From assembly GCA_016215645.1 (NCBI GenBank), contig JACRIX010000102.1, forward strand, positions 1-35,889: DNA of 35,889 nucleotides, given 5' to 3'. The notes under the pieces were generated by a model. That model saw nothing but the letters and a program-made list of their open reading frames with translations. It did not search any database and was not told the origin of the DNA. Source of the stretch: Rhodocyclales bacterium (GTDB taxonomy: Bacteria > Pseudomonadota > Gammaproteobacteria > Burkholderiales > Rhodocyclaceae). Numbering within the stretch: position 1 is the first letter of the stretch; each line of letters opens with the position of its first letter. Position numbers and translations under genes: made by a program. This document shows, in pieces, positions 16,481 through 25,723 of the stretch.

Positions 16481-17227
16481 TCACGCCATGTACATGCCGC
16501 CATTGACATTGATCGTCGTGCCGGTGATATAGCCGGCGCGCGGCGAAGCCAGAAAGGCCACCGTGGCGGCGATCTCTTCGGGTTGACCGAGCCGGCCCAA
16601 GGGTATCTTGCCCAGCAGGGCGTCGCGCTGCGCGTCCGGCAGGGCGCGCGTCATGTCGGTATCGATGAATCCCGGCGCCACGCAATTCACCGTGATGTTG
16701 CGACTGCCGAGTTCCTGTGCCAGCGCCCGACTCATGCCTGCCACGCCGGCCTTGGCGGCCGCATAGTTGGCCTGGCCGGGGTTGCCGGCCTCACCCACCA
16801 CCGACGTGATGTTGATGATGCGGCCGAAACGCGCCTTCATCATGCCGCGCATCACCAACTTGGAAAGGCGGAACACCGCCTTGAGGTTGGTCTCGATCAC
16901 CAGATCCCACTCGTCGTCCTTCATGCGCATGGCCAGGTTGTCACGGGTGATGCCGGCGTTGTTGACCAGCACCGAGACCGGGCCGTACTTTTTCTCGACC
17001 TCGGCAATCAGGGCCTCGCAGGCCGCCGCCTCGGTGACGTTGGCCGTCGCGCCCCAGCCGGTGATGCCGGCAGCGTCGAAGGCCTTCTGGATGTCGGCGG
17101 CACCGGCCTCGGTGGTTGCGGTGCCGATCACGGTAGCGCCCTGGGCGCCGAGTTCCAGCACCATGGCACGACCCAGGCCGCGCGATGCACCGGTGACGAG
17201 GGCGATCTGCCCCTTCAGTTCAGACAT
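16481..17227 (-). CDS. fabG: 3-oxoacyl-[ACP] reductase FabG
   Basis: This 248-residue NADPH-dependent short-chain dehydrogenase reduces 3-ketoacyl-ACP. The cofactor motif TGASRGLG is at residues 12-19, NNAG at 89-92 and Asn114 (ETNLKAV). Catalytic Ser142, Tyr155 and Lys159 lie in NITSVVGEAGNPGQANYAAAK. I start it at MSELKGQ (17225-17227), which has AGGAG 8 nt upstream inside the end of fabD; an 11-codon longer frame exists but would overlap fabD. The stop follows VNGGMYMA. Confidence 0.97.
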   Translation of the reverse strand: MSELKGQIALVTGASRGLGRAMVLELGAQGATVIGTATTEAGAADIQKAFDAAGITGWGATANVTEAAACEALIAEVEKKYGPVSVLVNNAGITRDNLAMRMKDDEWDLVIETNLKAVFRLSKLVMRGMMKARFGRIINITSVVGEAGNPGQANYAAAKAGVAGMSRALAQELGSRNITVNCVAPGFIDTDMTRALPDAQRDALLGKIPLGRLGQPEEIAATVAFLASPRAGYITGTTINVNGGMYMA

Positions 17228-17228
17228 C

Positions 17229-18164
17229 TCAAGCTCCTCTTGCAACAGCGAGCGCCGCATCGACGCCCGCCAGATCGTTCATCGGCCCGCCGTTGAGGCC
17301 GTCGACACAGCGCTTTACCAGCCCGGCCAGGACCTTGCCGGGACCACATTCGAAGACATGGGTGACGCCGGCCGCGTGCATCACCTGCATGGTTTCGACC
17401 CAGCGCACCGGGGATGCGGCCTGGCGCACCAGCGCGTCACGAATCGCATCCGGATCGGTCAGTTGCGCGACATCGACGTTATTGACCACGGGTATTTGCG
17501 GCGCCCTGAATTGCAGGTTTGCCAGCGGCACCTTCAGCGCGTCGGCGGCGGGCTGCATCAGCGCGCAGTGGAAGGGCGCGGAGACCGGCAGCATCAGCGC
17601 CCGCTTGGCGCCGCGCGCCTTGACGGCTTCGGCCGCACGCTCGACCGCTGCCTTGTGACCGGCAATCACGGTCTGCTTGGGTTCGTTGAAATTGACCGCC
17701 TGCACCACCTGTCCCTGAGCAGCTTCGGCGCAGGCGGCGATCACGCCCTCGGCATCCAGACCCATCACGGCAGCCATGGCGCCCTCGCCGGCCGGCACCG
17801 CCGCCTGCATGGCCCTGGCGCGCAGTTCGACCAGCGGCACGGCATCCTTGAGCTGGAGTACCCCGGCGGCCACCAGCGCCGAATATTCACCGAGGCTGTG
17901 CCCGGCCACCATGGCCGGCACGGGGCCGCCCTTGTCCAGCCAGAAGCGATACACGGCAATGCCGGCGGTCAGCATCAGAGGTTGGGTATTGACGGTCTGG
18001 CTCAATGCCTCGGCCGGGCCATCGGCGACTAGTTGCCAGAGGTCGCGCCCCAGCGCGGTGGAGGCTTCGTCGAAGGTGGCGCGAACCACCGGGGCATCGC
18101 CGTAGGCAGCCATCATGCCAACCGACTGCGAGCCTTGACCTGGGAACACGAATGCGAATTTCAT
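17229..18164 (-). CDS. fabD: Malonyl-CoA-ACP transacylase FabD
   Basis: This 311-residue enzyme transfers malonyl from CoA to ACP. The serine nucleophile is in VAGHSLGEYSALVAAG (Ser90), the catalytic His in LPVSAPFHCALM, and the N-terminus is FAFVFPGQGSQ. Two adjacent ATG codons (18165-18167 and 18162-18164) could serve; I take the second. No strong ribosome-binding site is visible. It follows fabH by about 50 bp and precedes fabG by 1 bp. Confidence 0.96.
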   Translation of the reverse strand: MKFAFVFPGQGSQSVGMMAAYGDAPVVRATFDEASTALGRDLWQLVADGPAEALSQTVNTQPLMLTAGIAVYRFWLDKGGPVPAMVAGHSLGEYSALVAAGVLQLKDAVPLVELRARAMQAAVPAGEGAMAAVMGLDAEGVIAACAEAAQGQVVQAVNFNEPKQTVIAGHKAAVERAAEAVKARGAKRALMLPVSAPFHCALMQPAADALKVPLANLQFRAPQIPVVNNVDVAQLTDPDAIRDALVRQAASPVRWVETMQVMHAAGVTHVFECGPGKVLAGLVKRCVDGLNGGPMNDLAGVDAALAVARGA

Positions 18165-18213
18165 CATGGTGAGATTTTGTGCAAGCGAGGTTTCAAGGTG
18201 ATGAAATGGAAAA

Positions 18214-19182
18214 TCAGAATTTGAGCAGGGCCGCGCCCCAGGTAAAGCCGCCGCCGACGCCTTCGAGCAGAAGGTGCTGGCCGCGCTTGATGCGACCGTC
18301 GCGCACCGCCTCGTCGAACGCCAGAGGAATCGAGGCGGCCGAGGTGTTGCCGTGTTCGGCCACCGTGACGACGCAGTTCTCCGGCGCCAGATGCAGCTTC
18401 CTGGCGGTCGATTGCAAGATGCGCACATTGGCCTGGTGCGGAATCAGCCAATCCACCTGCGACGTCGTCATGCCGGCCGCGTCGAGGACTTCGTGGGCGA
18501 CCTCTGCCAGCACGCGCACCGCAAACTTGAATACCGCCTGGCCGTCCATGCGCAGGAAGGGATCGCCGGTCACCGTGCCGCCGCAGACCTGTCCGGGGAC
18601 GGAAAGAATGCCGTGATGGCTGCCGTCAGCGTGGAAGGCGCTGGCGAGAATGCCGGGTTCATTCGCGGCTTCCAGCACCACGGCGCCGGCGCCATCGCCG
18701 AACAGCACGCAGGTGCCGCGATCCGACCAGTCGAGGATGCGCGAGAAGACTTCGGCACCGACCACCAGCGCACGCTTGTGCGAACCGGAGCGGATGAACT
18801 TTTCGGCGATGGTCATGGCATAGACAAAGCCGCTGCACACCGCCTGCACGTCGAAGGCCGCCGCGCCGTTGTCGTTGCCCAGCTTGTGCTGCAACAGGGC
18901 TGCGGTGCTGGGAAAAATATAGTCCGGCGTCGATGTGGCGACGATGATCAGGTCGAGGTCGTTGGCCTCGCAGCCCGCCGCCTGCAAGGCACGACGGGAA
19001 GCCTCCAAGGCAAGGTCGCTGCTGGCCACGCCGGCCGGCGCGAGATGGCGGGTACGGATGCCGGTGCGCTCGATGATCCAGTCGTCGGAGGAATCGAGCT
19101 TGTAGCGTTCGATGAGTTCGGTATTGCCGATCGGCTCGCCGGGCAGGTAGCTGCCGGTGCCGCTGACTCGGGTATGGATCAT
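18214..19182 (-). CDS. fabH: 3-oxoacyl-[ACP] synthase III (FabH)
   Basis: This 322-residue initiating condensing enzyme joins acetyl-CoA to malonyl-ACP. The triad is Cys116 ([12 protein letters not shown]), His249 ([10 protein letters not shown]) and Asn279 (EHGNTSAAS). [12 protein letters not shown] near residue 35-46 and the [15 protein letters not shown] ending are family hallmarks. The start ATG at 19180-19182 fits the family; an open frame extends further upstream over the plsX end but is not coding there. It follows plsX by 19 bp, with GAGGA in the gap as ribosome-binding site. Confidence 0.97.
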   Translation of the reverse strand: MIHTRVSGTGSYLPGEPIGNTELIERYKLDSSDDWIIERTGIRTRHLAPAGVASSDLALEASRRALQAAGCEANDLDLIIVATSTPDYIFPSTAALLQHKLGNDNGAAAFDVQAVCSGFVYAMTIAEKFIRSGSHKRALVVGAEVFSRILDWSDRGTCVLFGDGAGAVVLEAANEPGILASAFHADGSHHGILSVPGQVCGGTVTGDPFLRMDGQAVFKFAVRVLAEVAHEVLDAAGMTTSQVDWLIPHQANVRILQSTARKLHLAPENCVVTVAEHGNTSAASIPLAFDEAVRDGRIKRGQHLLLEGVGGGFTWGAALLKF

Positions 19183-19201
19183 CGGGCGGTGGTCCTCAAT
19201 C

Positions 19202-20224
19202 TCAAAGAGTCGGCGCTGGCACTGCGGCGGCCATGCGCGCAGCGATGGTTTCCGGCAGGCGCTGGCGCGCCTCTTCGGCCGCCTTTTCCAGCGCATGCCA
19301 GAAAGCAAACTGGTCGGCCGAGCCATGGCTCTTGACCACAATGCCTTTGAGGCCCAGCAGGCTGGCACCGTTGTAGCGGCGCGGATCGAAGCGCTGGCGG
19401 AAAGCCTTGAGCACGGGCATGGCCGCCAGCGCGGCAAGTTTGGTAAAAAGGTTGCGACTGAACTCCTGCTTGAGCGCGCCGCCGATCATGTGCGCCAGGC
19501 CTTCGGAGGCTTTCAGCGTGACGTTGCCGACGAACCCGTCGCAGACCACGACATCGGCCGTGCCCTTGAAGATGTCGTTGCCCTCGACGTTGCCGACGAA
19601 GTTGAGGTCGGTGGCACGCAGCAATTCGCCGGCGCGCTTCACGACTTCGTTGCCCTTGATTTCTTCCTCGCCGATGTTGAGCAGGCCGACGGTCGGACGC
19701 TCCTTGTGTTCCAGTGCCGAAACCAGGGCCGAGCCCATGATGCCGAACTGCAGCAGGTGCTCCGGGCTGCAATCGACATTGGCGCCGAGGTCGAGCACAT
19801 AGGTGCTGCCACGCTGCGACGGCAGGATGGAGCAGATTGCCGGGCGATCGATTCCGGGCAGGGTCTTCAGCACGAAACGGGAAATCGCCATCAGCGCACC
19901 GGTATTGCCAGCGGAAACCGCGGCACCGGCCTTGCCCTCCTTGACGAGGTCGATGGCGACCCGCATCGAGGAATCCTTCTTGCCGCGCATGGCGCTGGCT
20001 ACGGCCTCGTCCATGCCGACGACTTCGGAGGCGTGGTGCACAGAAAGTCGGTCAGTAAGGCCCTGGGACTGAAGGCCTGCGAGCTGGTGCCGCAGAACAT
20101 CTTCGCGACCGACCAGGATGGCCGCGCAGTCGGCATCGTGGCGCAGGAAATCGAGCACGGCAGGCAGCGTGACCGAAGGACCGTGGTCACCGCCCATGCA
20201 ATCCACCGCGAGGGTGATCGCCAT
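19202..20224 (-). CDS. plsX: Phosphate acyltransferase PlsX
   Basis: This 340-residue enzyme makes acyl-phosphate from acyl-ACP for phospholipid synthesis (used by PlsY). The N-terminal signature [20 protein letters not shown] and the [12 protein letters not shown] and [14 protein letters not shown] motifs are characteristic. It lies between rpmF and fabH, as in most proteobacteria. An intrinsic terminator ends 29 bp before its start codon. Confidence 0.97.
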   Translation of the reverse strand: MAITLAVDCMGGDHGPSVTLPAVLDFLRHDADCAAILVGREDVLRHQLAGLQSQGLTDRLSVHHASEVVGMDEAVASAMRGKKDSSMRVAIDLVKEGKAGAAVSAGNTGALMAISRFVLKTLPGIDRPAICSILPSQRGSTYVLDLGANVDCSPEHLLQFGIMGSALVSALEHKERPTVGLLNIGEEEIKGNEVVKRAGELLRATDLNFVGNVEGNDIFKGTADVVVCDGFVGNVTLKASEGLAHMIGGALKQEFSRNLFTKLAALAAMPVLKAFRQRFDPRRYNGASLLGLKGIVVKSHGSADQFAFWHALEKAAEEARQRLPETIAARMAAAVPAPTL

Positions 20225-20253
20225 CGTCTGGGAGTCTGTTCCGAAGCTCTATG

Positions 20254-20288
20254 AAAAAACGGCCGGACGCGGGTTACGCATCCGGCCG
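20254..20288 (-). terminator. Intrinsic terminator between rpmF and plsX
   Basis: On the minus strand CGGCCGGATGCG (20288-20277) pairs with CGCGTCCGGCCG (20271-20260) over a 5-nt loop, with a single G-U pair, and six T follow (20259-20254). It is one of the strongest hairpins in the window. The plus strand has only four T after the stem. Confidence 0.88.
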
Positions 20289-20304
20289 GTTTTGACGAAC
20301 CGGA

Positions 20305-20484
20305 TTACTCGCCCTTGGCCTTGACCACCTTCTTGCCGCGATAGACACCGGACGGAGAAATGTGGTGACGCAGGTGCACTTCGCCCGTGGTCGGTTCGAC
20401 GGCCAGCGGGGGCGCGGTCAGGAAATCGTGCGCACGATGCATGCCGCGCTTGGAGGGGGACTTCTTGTTCTGTTGTACTGCCAT
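20305..20484 (-). CDS. rpmF: 50S ribosomal protein L32
   Basis: This 59-residue basic ribosomal protein begins [20 protein letters not shown] and contains [17 protein letters not shown]. It is the type without zinc-binding cysteines. The start at 20482-20484 has AAGGAG 8 nt upstream; six more in-frame codons upstream belong to the yceD overlap. It follows yceD by 14 bp in the standard yceD-rpmF-plsX order. Confidence 0.97.
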   Translation of the reverse strand: MAVQQNKKSPSKRGMHRAHDFLTAPPLAVEPTTGEVHLRHHISPSGVYRGKKVVKAKGE

Positions 20485-20498
20485 TTCGCTACTCCTTG

Positions 20499-21017
20499 TC
20501 AAACCTTCTTCAAAGCGGCCAGCGCCGCGAACGGCGATGATCCATTCCCTGCCGCACTTGCCGACGGCGCCTCGCAGTGTTCGTGACGAGGGGCGATGGG
20601 CAGCGCCAGCAACACTTCTTCTTCCACCAGGGACAGCACCGCCAGTTCTCTTTCCGCCTCGATGGCGTCGGCGCTGTCATCGGCCAGATCTTCGTCCGGC
20701 CACTCCTCTCCCGGCCCAACCAACTGCAAACGGCTCTTGATCCTCACGTCGTGTCGCACTCCGCCCAGGCATCTCTGGCAGCGCAATTCCGGCGCACCCT
20801 CAATATTCAGCAACAGCCACGACTTGCCTTGCGCGTCACGCCGGCCATCCACCCGCAATTCCAGGCTGCCGTCCGTCGAGACCAGCAGGTCCGCCAGGCG
20901 CGGCATGGCATCGAAACCGATGCTACGCTGCAGAAAGGCCCCGCTGCGCGCGAATTCCAGCGAGTCGATGACCGTTCCAGCAAGGGAATCAGACACAGGT
21001 CGGGGCTCGCGCGACAT
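20499..21017 (-). CDS. yceD: YceD/DUF177 family protein (23S rRNA accumulation protein)
   Basis: This 172-residue protein is recognised by its position before rpmF and by the [16 protein letters not shown] motif with a CxxC pair, followed by an acidic segment and [16 protein letters not shown]. In E. coli YceD affects 23S rRNA accumulation; the molecular role is unclear. The start codon lies only 9 nt from a candidate -10 (TAACAT), so the message may be nearly leaderless. Confidence 0.9.
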   Translation of the reverse strand: MSREPRPVSDSLAGTVIDSLEFARSGAFLQRSIGFDAMPRLADLLVSTDGSLELRVDGRRDAQGKSWLLLNIEGAPELRCQRCLGGVRHDVRIKSRLQLVGPGEEWPDEDLADDSADAIEAERELAVLSLVEEEVLLALPIAPRHEHCEAPSASAAGNGSSPFAALAALKKV

Positions 21018-21026
21018 AAACGGTAG

Positions 21027-21036
21027 ATGTTATCAT
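21027..21036. promoter_or_regulatory. Interleaved -10 elements for divergent yceD and yceF
   Basis: The palindromic ATGTTATCAT at 21027-21036 reads TGTTATCAT on the plus strand (toward yceF) and TGATAACAT on the minus strand (toward yceD). Both are TGn extended -10 forms. The 48-bp intergenic region has no room for two separate promoters. Confidence 0.5.
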
Positions 21037-21065
21037 GCCGACCCCTTACTGTTCAAGCCCGGATC

Positions 21066-21647
21066 ATGGCTCGCCGCCTCGTTCTCGCCTCGACTTCACC
21101 CTATCGCCGCGAGTTGCTTGAACGCCTGCAAATCCCGTTCGAGACCGTGGCACCCCGGGCCGACGAATCGACCCTGCCGGGCGAGGCCCCGGAAGCTACC
21201 GCCCTGCGCCTGGCCGAAGCCAAGGCCCGCGCCGTCGCCAGCGCCTATCCCGACGCCCTGATCATCGGCTCGGACCAGGTGGCCGCCCAAGGCACCCAGC
21301 GCTTCGGCAAGCCCGGAACCCGCGCCAACGCCGTCGCCCAGTTACGCGCCATGCGTGGCCAGGAGGTCGTGTTCCACACCGGCCTGTGCCTGCTTGACGC
21401 CGCGAGCGATGCGGCGCAGACCCGTTGCGTCGATATCCATGTCGGCTTCCGCGACCTGAGCGACGCCGAAGTCGACGCCTACCTCGACAAGGAAGATGCC
21501 CTCAACTGCGCCGGCAGCGCCAAGTCCGAAGGCCTGGGCATCAGCCTCCTGGCCTACCTGCGCGGCGACGATCCCAATGCCCTGATCGGCCTGCCGCTGA
21601 TTGCGCTTTGCGACATGCTGCGCAAGGCCGGTCTGGCCCTGCCCTGA
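21066..21647 (+). CDS. yceF: Maf-family nucleotide pyrophosphatase (YceF type)
   Basis: This 193-residue house-cleaning enzyme hydrolyses non-canonical nucleotides; YceF homologues prefer 7-methyl-GTP. The Maf signature [17 protein letters not shown] opens the protein. [11 protein letters not shown], the catalytic-region [10 protein letters not shown] and the [20 protein letters not shown] motif follow. The ATG at 21066 aligns with the family; the frame stays open upstream. It is divergent from yceD as in E. coli and lies 6 bp before a methyltransferase gene. Confidence 0.93.
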   Translation: MARRLVLASTSPYRRELLERLQIPFETVAPRADESTLPGEAPEATALRLAEAKARAVASAYPDALIIGSDQVAAQGTQRFGKPGTRANAVAQLRAMRGQEVVFHTGLCLLDAASDAAQTRCVDIHVGFRDLSDAEVDAYLDKEDALNCAGSAKSEGLGISLLAYLRGDDPNALIGLPLIALCDMLRKAGLALP

Positions 21648-21653
21648 CCGGAA

Positions 21654-22364
21654 ATGGCCGGCGCGCTCTGGCTGCTGCCGGTGGCACTGGGCGACACCGC
21701 CTGGGAAAACTTCCTGCCCCCGGCCACACGCGAGGCAGTCTGCCGCCTGAGCCATTTCGTGGTCGAAAACGCCAAGACGGCGCGTGCCGAACTCAAGCGC
21801 CTGGGTCACCCGACGCCGCTGCGCGAACTGCGGATCGAACAGATTCCGGAACATCTTTCTGCTACCGACATCGAGCGCTTGCTGGCTCCCCTGCTCGCCG
21901 ATCATGATCTGGGCCTGATGTCGGAAGCCGGCTGCCCGGCGGTTGCCGATCCGGGCGCCTTACTGGTGCAGCGCGCCCACGAGCTGGGCATTCGGGTCCG
22001 CCCGCTGGTGGGCCCGTCCTCCCTGCTGCTGGCCGTGATGGCTTCGGGGCTGGACGGACAGCGCTTCGCTTTTCATGGCTACCTGCCGTCACGGGAACCG
22101 GATCGCGGCAAACGAATTGCCGAACTCGAGGCCGAATCGGCGCGCCAGGCACGGACGCAAATTTTCATCGAGACACCCTACCGCAATCAGGTGCTGTTCG
22201 CGGCCCTGTTGCAGGCCTGCAAACCGGGGACGCGGCTGTGCATTGCCAGTGACCTCAGCCTTGGCAGCGAGAGCATTGCCACCCATCGCATCGCCGACTG
22301 GAAAAATCAGGCGAGGCCTGCGCTGGACAAGCGCCCGACGGTGTTCCTGCTACTCGCTGCCTAG
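21654..22364 (+). CDS. Tetrapyrrole-methylase-family SAM methyltransferase (RsmI-like)
   Basis: This 236-residue protein has the two-lobed fold of RsmI and CobA-type methylases. Visible motifs are LWLLPVALGD at the start, HFVVENAKTAR, LGLMSEAGCPAVADPG (near residue 85-100) and VGPSSLLLAVMASGL, then FIETPYRN. RsmI itself methylates 16S rRNA C1402. This shorter relative, typically beside maf in betaproteobacteria (recollection), may have a different target. Its stop codon overlaps the selD stop in a shared CTAG. Confidence 0.85.
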   Translation: MAGALWLLPVALGDTAWENFLPPATREAVCRLSHFVVENAKTARAELKRLGHPTPLRELRIEQIPEHLSATDIERLLAPLLADHDLGLMSEAGCPAVADPGALLVQRAHELGIRVRPLVGPSSLLLAVMASGLDGQRFAFHGYLPSREPDRGKRIAELEAESARQARTQIFIETPYRNQVLFAALLQACKPGTRLCIASDLSLGSESIATHRIADWKNQARPALDKRPTVFLLLAA

Positions 22365-23422
22365 CCCACCGAGACCCGCGCCGGACCAGCATCGAGGCGC
22401 CCGATCACGGTGGCGGCATCGAAGCCTTCGCTGCGGAAGACCTCAAGCACCTGATCCGCCGCAGACGCATCGCAAGCCACCAGCAAGCCGCCGCTGGTTT
22501 GCGGATCGGTCAACAGCGCGCGCTGCATCTCGCCAATGGCGGACCCCAGATCGACCTCGCCGCCATAGCCCATCCAGTTGCGCGCCGAGGCGCCGGTGAT
22601 GTAACCGGCGCCCGCCAGTCTGGCCACGTCGGCAAGCAGCGGAATCCTGGCCATGTCGAGTTGCGCCGCCAGCCCGGAACCGCGACAGATCTCCAGCAAG
22701 TGGCCAAGCAGGCCAAAACCGGTCACGTCGGTCAGCGCGTGAACCGCGTCGAGATGGGAAAGTTTGCGACCGGGCGTATTCAGCTTGGTGGTGCTCGCGA
22801 TCATGGAGGCATAACCGGCGGCATCGAGCGCGCCCTTTTTCAACGCTGCCGAGAGCACGCCAACGCCCAGCGGCTTGCCCAGGATCAGGACGTCGCCGGC
22901 CTTGGCACCGGCATTGGTCTTGACCCTTTCCGGATGCACCAGGCCTAGGGCAACCAGGCCGTAGATCGGCTCGACGCAATCGATGGTGTGGCCACCGGCG
23001 ATCGGGATGCCAGCCGCCGCGCAGACGCTTTCGCCACCGTCGAGGATGCGACCGATGACCTCAATCGGCAGCTTGTCGATGGGCATGCCGACCAGTGCCA
23101 GGGCCATGATCGGCGTGCCGCCCATGGCATAGACGTCGCTGATGGCATTGGTCGCCGCAATGCGGCCAAAGTCGTAGGGATCATCGACGATGGGCATGAA
23201 GAAGTCGGTCGTCGCAATCAGCGCCTGCTCGTCGTTGAGGCGATACACGGCGGCATCGTCACTGGTTTCGATGCCGACCATGAGCTCTTTTGGCACCGGC
23301 AGGCCACGCGCGCCGCGCAGGATTTCGGACAGGACCCCGGGGGCGATCTTGCAGCCACAGCCACCACCGTGACTGAAGGAGGTGAGGCGGATCGGGGCGG
23401 CGGACGGTAGCGGAGAATTCAT
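22361..23422 (-). CDS. selD: Selenide, water dikinase (selenophosphate synthetase)
   Basis: This 353-residue enzyme makes selenophosphate from selenide and ATP. The catalytic Cys/Lys pair is in HGGGCGCKIAPG (Cys22, Lys25), so this is a Cys rather than a Sec form. SDDAAVYRLNDEQALIATTDFF and VDDPYDFGRIAATNAISDVYAMGG supply the metal and nucleotide-binding Asp residues, and GGHTIDCVEPIYGLVALG follows. The start MNSPLPS at 23420-23422 matches the family. No selA, selB, tRNA-Sec gene or 2-selenouridine synthase gene is in the window, so its use is open. Confidence 0.96.
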   Translation of the reverse strand: MNSPLPSAAPIRLTSFSHGGGCGCKIAPGVLSEILRGARGLPVPKELMVGIETSDDAAVYRLNDEQALIATTDFFMPIVDDPYDFGRIAATNAISDVYAMGGTPIMALALVGMPIDKLPIEVIGRILDGGESVCAAAGIPIAGGHTIDCVEPIYGLVALGLVHPERVKTNAGAKAGDVLILGKPLGVGVLSAALKKGALDAAGYASMIASTTKLNTPGRKLSHLDAVHALTDVTGFGLLGHLLEICRGSGLAAQLDMARIPLLADVARLAGAGYITGASARNWMGYGGEVDLGSAIGEMQRALLTDPQTSGGLLVACDASAADQVLEVFRSEGFDAATVIGRLDAGPARVSVG

Positions 23423-23506
23423 TGTTTCAGCTTTCCTTGGGTATTGGTCAATCGTGCGGGCAGGCGCATCAGGCAGCAGCATAACCCGTGACGGCAAGCG
23501 TCGGAA

Positions 23507-23818
23507 TCAGAGGCGCTGCAGGAGATAAAAGGCAAGGAAGCCGACACCGATGGTCAGCACGGTATTGCGCCACAACGCGGCGACGCCGATCGCGATGGCG
23601 CCAGCCCACAACCGTGGGTTACCGATACCAAGGGCAATCGATCCATCGACCACCACGAGATCCGGCACGGTCAAGGCCGTCAGCACCGCCACCGGAACAA
23701 ACGGCAGCAGGCGCACAAACCAGTCTGGCGGCTGGAAATGCCCCTCGGCGGCGATGAAGGAATAGCGGATCAGGAAGGTGATCACCCCGCATACGCCCAT
23801 CAGCACCCAGATGCTCAT
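23507..23818 (-). CDS. azlD: AzlD-type branched-chain amino acid transport subunit
   Basis: This 103-residue protein has about three to four hydrophobic helices and the AzlD-style start IWVLMGVCGVITFLIRYSF, then RLLPFVPVAVLTALTVPDL. AzlD works with AzlC in export of branched-chain amino acids. Its ATG overlaps the azlC stop by 4 bp; the longer frame upstream is azlC read out of frame. It is the last gene of the six-gene minus-strand chain. Confidence 0.9.
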   Translation of the reverse strand: MSIWVLMGVCGVITFLIRYSFIAAEGHFQPPDWFVRLLPFVPVAVLTALTVPDLVVVDGSIALGIGNPRLWAGAIAIGVAALWRNTVLTIGVGFLAFYLLQRL

Positions 23819-24507
23819 GTGTGCGTCCCTGTCAGCGCAGCGCCGACCAGCAGCCCTGCCAGGGCGGCCACAAACAGGCCCAGCTTGTAGGGCAAGGCCG
23901 CCAGCAACACCGCCACGGCTCCTGCCGCCAGCGCGGCGCCCAACAGGGCCCGGCTGCTGATCATGGGCACGACAATGGCAATGAAGGTCAGCGGCAGGGC
24001 GAAATCCAGGCCCAGGCCGGACGGCAACTGCGCACCGACGACGACACCGGCCAGGGTAGCGGCCTGCCAACCGGCCCAGAGCCCGAAGCCGGAGCCGAAC
24101 AAAATCCAGTGTGGCATCAGCGATGGTGGCTCGCCGGCCGCAGGCAGCAAATGCGGAATTGCGGCCGCGTAGGCTTCGTCGGTCAGCAGATAGGCCAGCA
24201 GCAGCTTCCAGCGTCGCGGCAGGTGCGCCAGCAGCGGCGCCACCGAGGCGCTATAAAGCGCATGGCGCAGGTTGATCAGACCTACCGCGCCGGCGCTGAG
24301 CAGCAACGGTGCACCGGCGCCGACCAGTTGCGCAAGCAGGAACTGCGCAGAGCCGGCAAAAACGATGCTCGACATCAGCATCGCGGCAGGCGCCGGAATG
24401 CCGCTTTGCAGGGCGATCACGCCGTAGATCACGCCAAAGGGCGCGACACCCAGCAGCAGCGGCAGGACCGAGCGCAGGCCGAGGAGGAAGGCCCGGCGGG
24501 AACTCAT
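23815..24507 (-). CDS. azlC: AzlC-family branched-chain amino acid permease subunit
   Basis: This 230-residue membrane protein is of the AzlC family. GLRSVLPLLLGVAPFGVIYGV and SSIVFAGSAQFLLAQL are the conserved N-terminal motifs, with INLRHALYSASVAPLL and LLTDEAYAAAI after them. About seven hydrophobic segments are visible. The ATG at 24505-24507 overlaps the stop of the EamA gene by 4 bp. It probably forms an exporter with AzlD. Confidence 0.93.
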   Translation of the reverse strand: MSSRRAFLLGLRSVLPLLLGVAPFGVIYGVIALQSGIPAPAAMLMSSIVFAGSAQFLLAQLVGAGAPLLLSAGAVGLINLRHALYSASVAPLLAHLPRRWKLLLAYLLTDEAYAAAIPHLLPAAGEPPSLMPHWILFGSGFGLWAGWQAATLAGVVVGAQLPSGLGLDFALPLTFIAIVVPMISSRALLGAALAAGAVAVLLAALPYKLGLFVAALAGLLVGAALTGTHT

Positions 24508-25388
24508 TTGCGTGACGGCATATTTACCAGGACGATGCCGCCGACCACCATTGCCGCGGCAGCGAAGAAATGCAGGCTGGGCTGATCGCCCAACAGGATC
24601 ATGCCGAAGCCGACGCCAAACAACGGGGTAAGGAATGAAAATACCAGCAAGCGGCCGGCAAGGAAGCGTGTGAGCAGCCAGAACCACGCAAGGTAGCTGG
24701 CAAAGGCAACCATCACGATCTGGTAGGCCATGGCCCAAAGAGTCGGCGCTGACAACCCGCCGATACCGCGCTCGCCGATCAGCCAGGACAGGGGAAACAA
24801 GACCACGGCCGACACGACCAGCTGATACAGCAGAACCTTGGTCGCCGTGACCTTGGCCAGCGAGGTGGCGCGAATCAGCACCGTGGTGGCTGCCCAGAAC
24901 AGCGCGGCAAGGACGCCAAAGAAATCACCGAGTGCATTGCCGCCCGAGGCCTTGTCAATGAAGGCCAGCACCAATCCGGCAAAGGCGAGCATGACGCCGA
25001 CCCACTGGCGCCAGCCCATGCGCTCGCCGGGGACGAAGAAGTGCAGGCCGAGCACGGTGAAGCACGGCGCGGTGTAGAGAAAGACCACCATGCGCGAGAC
25101 CGTCGTCAGGTCGACGCCGACGAAAATGAAAACGAACTCGAGCCCGAACAGGATGCCGGCAAACAGGCCCGGACGCAGCGACGCATCGCGACCGAAGAGT
25201 GCCACGCCACGCCACCGGGCCCAGACGAAGACCAGCACGGCACCGAGGCCGGAGCGCAGCGCGGCCTGCATGACGGGGCTGATCTCGGCGGTGGCGAACT
25301 TCATCGCCACCTGCTGGAAGCCCCAGATGGCGCACAGCAGCACCATGAGGGCAAAGGCGGCAGGACCAGGCGCGACGCGCTGGTTCAT
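24504..25388 (-). CDS. EamA/DMT-superfamily transporter
   Basis: This 294-residue protein has about ten hydrophobic helices in two related halves, each an EamA domain. The first half opens with FALMVLLCAIWGFQQVAMKFA and has SPVMQAALRSGLGAVLVF; the second half begins near FFGVLAALFWAATTVLIRAT. Members export amino acids or other metabolites; the substrate cannot be read from sequence. It overlaps ykgJ-like and azlC neighbours by 4 bp each. Confidence 0.93.
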   Translation of the reverse strand: MNQRVAPGPAAFALMVLLCAIWGFQQVAMKFATAEISPVMQAALRSGLGAVLVFVWARWRGVALFGRDASLRPGLFAGILFGLEFVFIFVGVDLTTVSRMVVFLYTAPCFTVLGLHFFVPGERMGWRQWVGVMLAFAGLVLAFIDKASGGNALGDFFGVLAALFWAATTVLIRATSLAKVTATKVLLYQLVVSAVVLFPLSWLIGERGIGGLSAPTLWAMAYQIVMVAFASYLAWFWLLTRFLAGRLLVFSFLTPLFGVGFGMILLGDQPSLHFFAAAAMVVGGIVLVNMPSRK

Positions 25389-25723
25389 GCCGCGATCGGC
25401 GTCAGTCGCGCCAGCCCGTGGCGTCGCCGCGCCTCGCTGCAGGCTTCGTCGCCACGCCCCACCGCCGCCAGCGGCGCAAAATCGCGGCAGACCGCCGGAC
25501 GAAACTCGTAGATCGCGCAGGACACCGATTGCCCGATAGCGCCGCGCAAGGCCACACAGCGCGATGGCGAACTGGCCGTACCGCGCATGCAGACCAGATC
25601 CTGCCCGACCGGCTCGACCAGTGCCTCGGGCACCAGGCCGCCGGGCGCGACATCAACTTCATAGCACGGAAAGGACACGCGAAAGCTGGCGCAGCAGGCG
25701 CCGCATGTCTGGCAGGGGCTCAC
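25385..25723 (-). CDS. YkgJ-family cysteine-cluster protein
   Basis: This 112-residue soluble protein starts SPCQTCGACC, giving Cys4, Cys7, Cys10 and Cys11. Further cysteines are at about 20, 45, 57, 69, 79 and 94, including the CAIYEFRPAVCRDF motif. This is the metal-chelating (Zn or Fe-S) YkgJ-type cluster family of unknown function. It overlaps the stop of the phosphate transporter gene and the start of the EamA gene by 4 bp each. Confidence 0.9.
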   Translation of the reverse strand: MSPCQTCGACCASFRVSFPCYEVDVAPGGLVPEALVEPVGQDLVCMRGTASSPSRCVALRGAIGQSVSCAIYEFRPAVCRDFAPLAAVGRGDEACSEARRRHGLARLTPIAA

